From the NCBI GenBank assembly GCA_022113835.1, contig JAILWY010000027.1, forward strand, positions 4,838,501 through 4,902,500: 64,000 nucleotides of DNA, read 5' to 3'. This document shows, piece after piece, positions 56,261-64,000 of this stretch (position 1 is its first letter; each line of letters begins with the position of its first letter). The DNA comes from Atopsyche davidsoni (Eukaryota > Arthropoda > Insecta > Trichoptera > Hydrobiosidae). A program made the translations under genes and the position numbers. Below the pieces are notes generated by a model that worked only from the letters and a program-made list of their open reading frames with translations, made no database searches and had not been told where the DNA came from.

Positions 56261-58995
56261 TTAATTGGGTGCTCTCTATCAGATAAAGTTGGAAAGACAA
56301 TACATGTTCGTAAGAGAAGAGGTATATTAATAGATACATATAAAATAAAATCTACCGATAAAAGTATACGATGCCTTCTCCTTTCGAGGTAAGTTGGTAT
56401 CTTATTTGCTGTTTTGTTTTTTCTTTTGTGATGTTCATCTTGCCGTCAGAAAATAATTGAATGGTCTTGAACGTAACATGTTAGTATCGTACTTTTATTA
56501 ACAAACAGAAAAATTTATCCATCTTATACGACGTAAAAATAGAAATTAATGTAAAACATATTGATAAATTAATAACAACTGGAAAAAAAGTCCATACTAT
56601 GAAATATACATCTTTTCAATACTCTTTAGATATATTATTTGTACTTGTGCTAAAATTTAAAAGAAAGTTAATACAATAGCTAATTAACTTTAGTTGGAAT
56701 ATATATTTTTTAAATTGTGATTGAAATATAGATATTTTAACAATGTGTCTACTTTTGTCTGCATATGGAGCTAGCATACAATTTTAAAAATTATTTAAAA
56801 TATACTTGGTCCCTTGAAAAGATATAATATATACAATCATTTATCTATTATTTTTAGAAGGCAGTTGCCGCAAGTTAACCGAAAATATGTTTTTGTTTAA
56901 CTTTTTTAAAACTAAATACATTAAATAAATATTTTGACTGAAGGTTGCATCTTGAATATATCCTTACTTTAACAGTTTTTTATTCAAAGCAAAATATGAA
57001 TGCAAGGATACTTAAGGGTCTAGATCCCATCGAGTTTTTTTGATCATTTTCTAGTCCGTTTTGTGAAAAGTTGACTGCACCAATCAAAAAAATATAAATG
57101 CAAAAAGTTTGATACATCCCTTTTTCCGAACAAAATATATTTATATTTCTTATAAATTTATTATTAATATGATAAATATGTGTTTTTCCGATTGAAGTGG
57201 AGGAATTTGGAGATTCGTCATGTCCCTTTTCTAAGAGTCCTAAACATTTAAAAGCCTTTTTTTCAATTGGAATTAAAAGATTACATATAATCCCTGTGCG
57301 ATATATTATTTTAAAAATTGAAAAAAAAAATCTTTAACAAACTTTGGTTTTGAAAAGTCGCCATTTTATCCATTTTTCAACATCTTCAAGATTTTATTTT
57401 ACCCCGAAAATGGATGTTAATTTAATAATAAAAAATAGATAAAAAAATCATTTCGACATAGAAAAATAAAGCGAAAATTAAATTAATTAAATAACACGAT
57501 TTCGCCAGGTAATGGACTGCCTAAATTATATAAATAACAAAAAAAAAAAATACTTTACCAAGTTAATTTGATATTCTACGTTTAAGTAAAAGGATTCAGA
57601 ATACTGATATATTTTATGGAAGAGACTCGTCTGCTCTTACAACTTTGACATGTTCTCTTTGGGCAGAGATACTATATTCTATGCAAGCAAGTGACTTCAA
57701 AAACTATTACCAGGGAGAATACCCGGCTACGATCCCACGTTCATTTAATACTGCACCAAAAGGAAGAAATGAGACTAAAACGATTTTCTATTTAATATAG
57801 GATATTGGAATTTTTAATGTTGTGAAATGTGAAACAAATTTTGTCCGAACAACGTTTGATTTTCATTAACAGTTTTACCTTTGATACTTTGTGACAGCTT
57901 TTGAACAAAATGCTTTTTAGAGGCACCGAAGCTTTTTGAAGAGGGTAAATAATGTGGGAACCTAAAACATAAAAGCGGTAGATATCCAGTAAAAGGGTTC
58001 TGAAAACGATGTCGCTCTTAAAATGTAGGTTGTTTAAAAATAAATAAATAATAAAAAAACAGCGAATGCACAATTTCCTTTGCTTTCAATTTGAATAAAC
58101 TTTGTTTAATCATATTTGTAATTTTTATTTTTGCTACACAATACGATGTTAATCATTATAAAGATGCAGATTCACGTTCGATACTAGAAAATATCTTTGA
58201 GTTACGAAATTAAAATACTGATATTAAAAAATAATGTGCATTTAATTCTAATTAAAGTGGATCAATAGTTTGGGAAGGTTGTCCAAAATGATCAACCCTG
58301 ATAAAATATTAAATTTTTAAAATAACTAAGTTTTGAATGAGATTCCTTTTTTTCTGTATTGGACTTTATGAAATCTACTTTATTTAATATCGAAAATCAC
58401 TGGTGTAGTTGCAGACCTAGACAAAGAAATATCAAGTAAAAATTGGAACTGGAAAACCAATCTCGATGTGTTCTTTTTTATATATTTTTCAATAGGTGAC
58501 AATATATTTTTACAGAAAACAAGGTATTTTTATGACGTATTTTCATTTCTTTCCTTGTAAAAAATATTTTTTCCGGTTACCATAAAGTCTTCCTAGCCCC
58601 TTTCATCACAAAGTAAGGCAAAATACCAACAGCCGATGTTGATATTTCATTATGTGTATTTTTGTTTTAGGAGGTAGAAAAAAATCATTGTTTGTGCGGT
58701 GAAAAATAGTAAAGTCTTCTAAAGTTAAATTGGAATAATTCTTGATTCTAAATATAAACTGCTTGTTTTATTATTTTTCTAGGAAAGTATTTAAATGATA
58801 TTATTAAAACCACCCCAAAATAATCCTGTCTAAACCGCTTTAAATTTACCAGGAAAACCAAAAGAAACGTTTTGACAGCAAATAAAAAAATTCCGTAAAA
58901 AGTATTAGAGTTCGCAGAAAAATTTTGATGAATATTTATTTATTGCATGTGCGAAAATATTTTAAATTCAATCAACAACATAAAAGATTTTTTTT
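56261..58995. other. AT-rich noncoding stretch
   Basis: The longest feature-poor interval of the window. A 93-codon minus frame at 57792-58073 is AT-driven and lacks motifs. A short patch at 57710-57740 has a CCCGGCTACGATCCC word. Confidence 0.5.
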
Positions 58996-58999
58996 TTAC

Positions 59000-59240
59000 A
59001 TTACGAGATAGAAGATGTCGCGAAAAATATTTGAACACAACAAAAGGCAGAAGTTAATATGAGTGACGTTACGAAAGCAGAGAGGAAAGCACGCGAAATT
59101 AATGTTGGATTCCGAGCTCTCGCTTCAGGAAGTGAGTCGCAGGAACGGGCAAAACGCTTCCGGTGGGCCGAGGATTCATAAAAGAAACCATAAAAGGCGT
59201 TGAATTCGTAATAACATGGCAATGCTAACTCACACGGCAG
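59000..59240 (+). other. GC-richer block with a 40-codon ATG frame
   Basis: From the ATG at 59059 a plus frame reads MSDVTKAERKAREINVGF... and stops at 59181 after 40 residues. It is strongly charged, with codons less AT-rich than the flanks. A 73-codon minus frame overlaps it. Too short and unassignable for a gene call; a micropeptide, an exon or chance are all open. CpG words and an ETS-like TTCCGG near 59158 also allow a regulatory reading. Confidence 0.2.
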
Positions 59241-60290
59241 CGAACTCTCACATGGGCAGAGTTTTCGATGTATCTATATATATAAAGCAACGATTAATGA
59301 ATTACATGAACATTTATTTATCAAACATGAATATTCCTTTATACCAAACCAATAGTTACCTGTGAAAAAATAAGCAATGAGATTTTGGGTTTTAATTAAT
59401 TGAAATTGATTTTTTTGGTTCAAACCATTTAAACCACTTTAAGGAAAACATTGTAAATATTATCTTTATTTAAAATATCTTTTAACTGTGCGTTTTAAAA
59501 TAAAGTACTGAGTTTCTTGTTTTGTTTTGAAATATAAGTTTGGATGCTTAAAACCGTTATTTTGTATCAATAAAAACCCTAAGCCGAATGTATTAATTTA
59601 ACAAAGTAGTTCCCTTGTAGTTCTTGGTTATTCGATCCGTCTGCAAACTTCCTAACTGGTGAAATGTAATCGAATGTAAGGGACTGCGGTAGCAACTAAG
59701 ACAGAAAACAACACAGAACAATGTTGGTCCTTGTTCGTTCTGAATATACACAAAGTTTATGGACCCCACATTGATGGTAAATGGAGAAAACCAGCATACA
59801 AAAGCATGAAACGAAAAACATGGAGTTCTTGAATATAAATATTATGAGTAGAAATCATATATCAAACCTAGTACATCTTGTAAAGACAGCAGTGGGGATG
59901 TTACAATGAATCGGGAAACTTACCTGTAACAAAAGAAGATATATCTTTATAAATCATATATTTAGGTTGAAGGAAAACTATACAATAATCATTAATATGT
60001 ATTCCTTATATAATATTTCATGTTTTAGTTTTTTGATGCAGAATAATATGAACATGTTTTCAAAAGAAATAAGATAATTAGTTCTTGTTTTGACCATATA
60101 ATAAGAAAGGTTAATACAAAATAAGACTGCGTAGAATATTATTCAATAATTAATCGAATATAAGTTACTAATACTAAGTTACCGTCATTTATAAAGAAAA
60201 TGATAGTGATTCGTGCCAGGGCGTAGGCGAATATCTGAACTATCATAACTAGGTATAAAAATCAATGTCACGATAATACAAAAAAAAAAG
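59241..60290. other. AT-rich noncoding stretch
   Basis: A slightly GC-richer patch occurs at 59630-59800. No motif. Confidence 0.45.
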
Positions 60291-60299
60291 GAATTGCCA

Positions 60300-60640
60300 A
60301 TGTTATTCCGGTACAACGATTCCCGAGCAAACTGATTGTACAAAAATAACTAACTTCATGTTTTCAGGATCTAAAGTCGCCGGCGCAATTTGAGAATCGC
60401 GAGAATAAACAAAAAAAAAAAAACAAACTCCCTCCCCTATTGTTCGCCGGAACCTTTTTGTTATAAACATAGTCGCTGGGGATGACAACTTTATCTGACA
60501 AAAAAAAAACCAAGCGAACGGTGGCCATTTTTAAAATGGCTGTCATGTGATGATGGAGTGTTATTATTAACGGTATTTCTGTTTACCGAAGCACGTGCGC
60601 GACTCCGAGGCGCGAGGAGAGGGGTGATATGTGAAGATAA
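60300..60640. promoter_or_regulatory. Block with perfect Pho/YY1-like dyad
   Basis: GCCATTTT-T-AAAATGGC at 60524-60540 is a perfect 8-base dyad of the Pleiohomeotic/YY1 core. It is followed by TGTCATGTGATGATGG and a CpG-rich part with GCACGTGCGCG (60590-60600). Upstream lies CGCCGGCG near 60377. Paired GCCAT cores occur in insect Polycomb response elements and in YY1-type promoters. Frames of 60-81 codons on the minus strand overlap in different phases and run through A runs, so they are not called. Confidence 0.38.
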
Positions 60641-60949
60641 TTTTATATCTATTCGCCAGTCTTCTTTTGAAATGTTTTTTGATAAAAAAAATATGCTGCT
60701 TTTGTATAAGACGCTGTTGTATGAAAAATGAGACATAATGCGTGCTGTTGCAATTTTTTATAAGTGGGAGATAACTCGACACAGTGAGAGGTTTGATATA
60801 TGATAATAATCTATTTATGGTGGTAATAAAGTCACATACTTTGAAAAACATTGAGTTATATGTTTAATCGTTTTTGTACATGTGCTTATTCAAATAATTA
60901 AAAATTAAAAAAATGAACGTCAGCGCTACACAAGTTAAAGTTCATTAGC

Positions 60950-61345
60950 CAAGTGTAGGTTGTATTTTGCCGAGAGAAGAAGCCTTATGCATACATTCTC
61001 CAACAAGGTGTCGTAATTTATATACATTCGGAGGAATGGTTTTTAATTATGAATGTATTTTCACAGGTAAGCGTCACACGTGTTTGCTTTTGAAACTGAA
61101 ATTCGGCGGCGCTGATTAAAATTTATGTGGCCTCGCTGTGACGACTTTTATTTTCCTTGCAAACTTCCCGGAAGTCAGAAACAACAAGTCGGCTGAGTAT
61201 TACAGCAAAAAGTGTAAAAAACCTTGCGTCCGGGTGACGTGTGACGCGGCACGTGAGTTCCATTCAAACTCACCGGGTCGAGCTTTTAAGCTTCAGCCAG
61301 GGTTACCGTTTGACAACGCATTCTCTGTACTGACACTTAAAAGCA
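60950..61345. promoter_or_regulatory. Large GC-richer block, candidate enhancer or exon
   Basis: Contains TTTATTTTCC and GAATTATGAATG-type Hox-like words, ACACGTGT (61078-61085), CGGCGGCGC and GGTGACGTGTGACGCGGCACGTGAG. A plus frame (61138-61446, starting at a GTG) stays open for 102 codons but has no motif, and its 3' half is AT-rich. A CACAGGTAAG donor-like word lies at 61064-61073. Confidence 0.28.
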
Positions 61346-61879
61346 CTTCAATGAAATGCATACAAAATAAATTGAATTTTTACTACCATTATAATGACCG
61401 GAGGAAGATATTTGTCATAATTTATACTGAATTGCTTCTGTATTGAATTAATCAGTATTTTTATAACAGTTCAGTTAAAGATAGTTTTTATTAATCTATT
61501 GCTTTTATTTCTTTCCTAATATATTGTAGTTAACACTATTCAAACATTATTAAATCTGTTAAAATCATCATACAAAATCACCCCAAAAAATTAAGTAACA
61601 ACTATGAGGCCAAAACCTAATAATGTATGTATTGAATTTATGCTTATATAAAATAGTAAATATTTTTGTGCCTTGGATTTAAATTGTTATTAATATATGC
61701 TTAAATGAAAGTATTGTATTTTTTATCAATAAAACGGCAAGTTATTCTAGAAGGCTTGGCTTGAAAATATACCTCGGGACTTTTGATTAATTCAATTATT
61801 TAAATTGAATATTACTCCGTTTGTAAGTGAATAGTTATATCAAAAAACATACTTTATATTTGATAACAAAGCTGAGATG

Positions 61880-62300
61880 GATATTCTTAACCCAGATCTT
61901 GTAGTTGCAGGTCAAACGATCTTCCAAAAAAGTGGCCGTGTTTTTCAAAGTTTCCCATATGGTAACCCTGGTCGGGCTGGGCGAGGTTTCTCGTATAATC
62001 TTACGGTTTTAATGTGCTTTTTGTTACGTTAGAAGCACGCTTTAGGGTCGTTATGCGCGGCGCGTTATGAAAAAACTGCCAAGCCTTCCTTATGCAAAAC
62101 GCGTGCGTTTTGGTGATAAAAATTCAAGGGGAATTTATCTCCCTAACTGCCGTTTTATTAATATTCTGATAATGTGTTATGTGGGTGTATAAAATTTGTT
62201 TTAGAGGCGGCACAACATTTTGTCGCAGTAAGTTTGCATAATATTTACATAACCTTATTCCGTGCTCGCAAGACAGAAGACACCCGTTAATATGAGTGAA
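61880..62300. promoter_or_regulatory. GC-richer block, candidate regulatory element
   Basis: Words include GGTCGGGCTGGGCGAGG, CGGCGCGTTATG and AAAACGCGTGCGTTTTGG; the last holds the imperfect inverted repeat AAAACGC/GCGTTTT at 62097-62114. No frame of note. Confidence 0.28.
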
Positions 62301-63060
62301 TCACTTTTATGCCTGACCACGTTCACAATATAAACTTATTTTTGTATCTCCGATGTATTCATTATTTATTAAAGAACAATTTAAAGTTGAGTATCAACTG
62401 TTAAACAATATGCTAAACTCTTTCAATTTTTTTTTATTGCATAAAAAATATCAATTTCGATATGAACAATTTTAATGAAATACATTTCATACTTTTAAAT
62501 AAAAACTACATATTAGTTAACTAACATTGTTATTGAGTCATTCGCTTAATCTATTTTTTGCAACACTATTGCAAACAATGTTATACATTTTATTTGTTTT
62601 TTGCGTAGTAAAAATATTCAAACCTCAAAACATTTAGTTGAAAATCTGTTGAGATTTTGCCGATGTGTAGACTTTCATATCATGGATTTTGAAAATACCT
62701 TCAAAAAGTGCAAGTCAGATCATGACAAGCAATGTTTGTTTAGTCACAAGTCAATGTTTTCTAATTTATTAAGTTTTCAAAGCAAGTTGACAAGCTGAAA
62801 AAACAATATATATTCCAAAAAGTAAAATATATTTTGGCATGACGTACACTCTGCGTAATTTATTTATTTTGCTCAAACTCAAACCTGTCATAAATATTTA
62901 TGTTTAAATGTCACATTATGAAACAAAATACATAAAGATATTAATCTTATATCGCTGATTCAATTTAAATTTAAATATAAATTTAGATTCATAATTTACA
63001 TGCAATCCGTAAAATGTAACAAAAAGAAAACGTTAAAGAGATTATTAAATAATAAAACTA
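62301..63060. other. AT-rich noncoding stretch
   Basis: No feature seen. Confidence 0.5.
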
Positions 63061-63064
63061 GGTT

Positions 63065-63235
63065 AAGCAAGGAAATCAAATACGACCCTCGACTATATAG
63101 CCCACAAAGGCTCTTCTTTGCGTATTAATAAATTGAATTATGGGAACGGGGTGGAGCACACCCTCCGAGGGACTGCCTACTTTCATTGCAAATGATATAT
63201 TTTCATGCCAAAAGGGTTTGCCATGTCCTGAAAGA
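63065..63235. other. Small GC-richer patch
   Basis: GGGAACGGGGTGGAGC followed by CCCTCCGAGGGACTGCC, which includes the dyad CCCTC-CGA-GGGA. No frame with a motif. Confidence 0.22.
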
Positions 63236-63864
63236 GAATCCTTCGCTTCAAATCAATGTACTTCATGTTGATACACATGATATATGTATAATGTGCACAT
63301 TTCGTGATGATATCTGTCGCAATTCAGTAAAAGCGTATTTTTTTCTAAACATTTATGAAATAAAATACTGTGTGCTTATTTAAAAATTATCATAGGTTTT
63401 TCTTAACAAGTTGACACTTTGAAACAACACATGTTATGTCTAAGCAAATCGTGTTTGACCATGTTTCACCATGTCAAAATCTTTTAGAGATGAAAAAAAG
63501 AATAAAAATAAAACAGGTGTATGATAATATAGAGACTGAATATTATTGATAAGAGTATCAAGTCCTTTTTATATATTTTATTGATAGTCAAAATATTCAA
63601 CAAAAAACTATTTGAATAAGCCATTTAACAAGGTTTTGCGCTTGACTCAAATAAATCAAGACAGTACATTAGGCTGTAAGTCGGTTGGGATAATTCATTA
63701 TTGGTGGTGAATAATAAAGTTTTGATAAAAAAAATTATTAGATAAAAATAGAGATATAAATACTTATATGTTTGTGATATTTTAAATATAAATTAAAGTA
63801 ATAAAGTTAAATATATTTCATACGGTGAGATTAAGTAAATATAAAATTTTGTTTCATATCAGCG

Positions 63865-64000
63865 AAATCCCAGCAGCCTTTTGGGGCAAAAAATCAGTGT
63901 TTGTAGCTTCACAAGCAACAAATTCCATCTCCAGAGATGACGCGCGTATAACTTTATTACGCACTTAATCTCGAGATGGATTAAAATTTTACATGCTAAG
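63865..64000. promoter_or_regulatory. Block at the window edge with CATCTC-CA-GAGATG dyad
   Basis: Perfect dyad at 63926-63939, then GACGCGCGTATAAC and a CTCGAGATGG that repeats half of the dyad. The block may continue beyond the window, so its extent is unknown. Confidence 0.25.

Noticed and set aside
60303..60851. Four overlapping minus-strand frames of 60-94 codons
   Set aside because: They shift phase over A/T runs and cover a block better explained as CpG-rich regulatory sequence.
1..64000. Known conserved insect microRNAs, homeobox exons, reverse-transcriptase cores, rRNA or CRISPR arrays
   Set aside because: Reading both strands I found none of the mature microRNA sequences or protein motifs I would recognise; this is a by-eye negative and not a database search.

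Overview
The window is 64 kb of AT-rich eukaryotic nuclear DNA, most likely from an arthropod and probably an insect. The evidence is the low GC background, the absence of long open frames (none above 120 codons), many A/T homopolymers, a decayed insect-type mariner-like transposase, miniature inverted-repeat elements and tRNA-derived repeats. No rRNA, intact tRNA, CRISPR array or recognisable protein-coding gene is present. I could not place the species.

The layout is a gene desert, or the inside of a very large intron or regulatory domain. Long AT-rich stretches of 0.5-2.5 kb alternate with about 35 short blocks of 100-450 bp that are richer in GC and CpG. Many blocks carry small perfect dyads, E-boxes, homeodomain-type ATTA cores and other binding-site-like words. 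Long stop-free frames on both strands cluster in these blocks because of their base composition, so I read most of them as candidate cis-regulatory or conserved noncoding elements rather than exons. Three blocks look like CpG-rich promoters: 5695-5890 (CRE, NRF1-like and ETS-like words, then a splice-donor-like site), 9550-9810 (paired YY1/Pho-like words and a GTCACGTGAC palindrome) and 10340-10575 (NRF1-like and RFX X-box words). A few blocks could hide an exon, the best being 24937-25071.

Mobile DNA falls into four groups. (1) An internally deleted, frameshifted mariner-like element with inverted ends lies at 28681-29194. (2) Long-inverted-repeat elements that carry a tRNA-like module on the minus strand lie at 10690-10979, 38872-39100 and 45427-45680. 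In the 45.5 kb copy the module has tRNA length (76 nt), pairable acceptor ends and a tRNA-Thr(UGU)-like anticodon/T-arm region. (3) A short hairpin-forming family recurs at 11718-11807, 17576-17657, 31483-31610 and 40027-40094. (4) SINE-like tRNA-derived heads lie at 37177-37262 and 43702-43774, both on the minus strand.

The most unusual feature is group 2, where a tRNA-like Pol III promoter module sits inside elements shaped like nonautonomous DNA transposons, in at least two apparently related subtypes. The regulatory readings rest on sequence words alone; none was tested by alignment.
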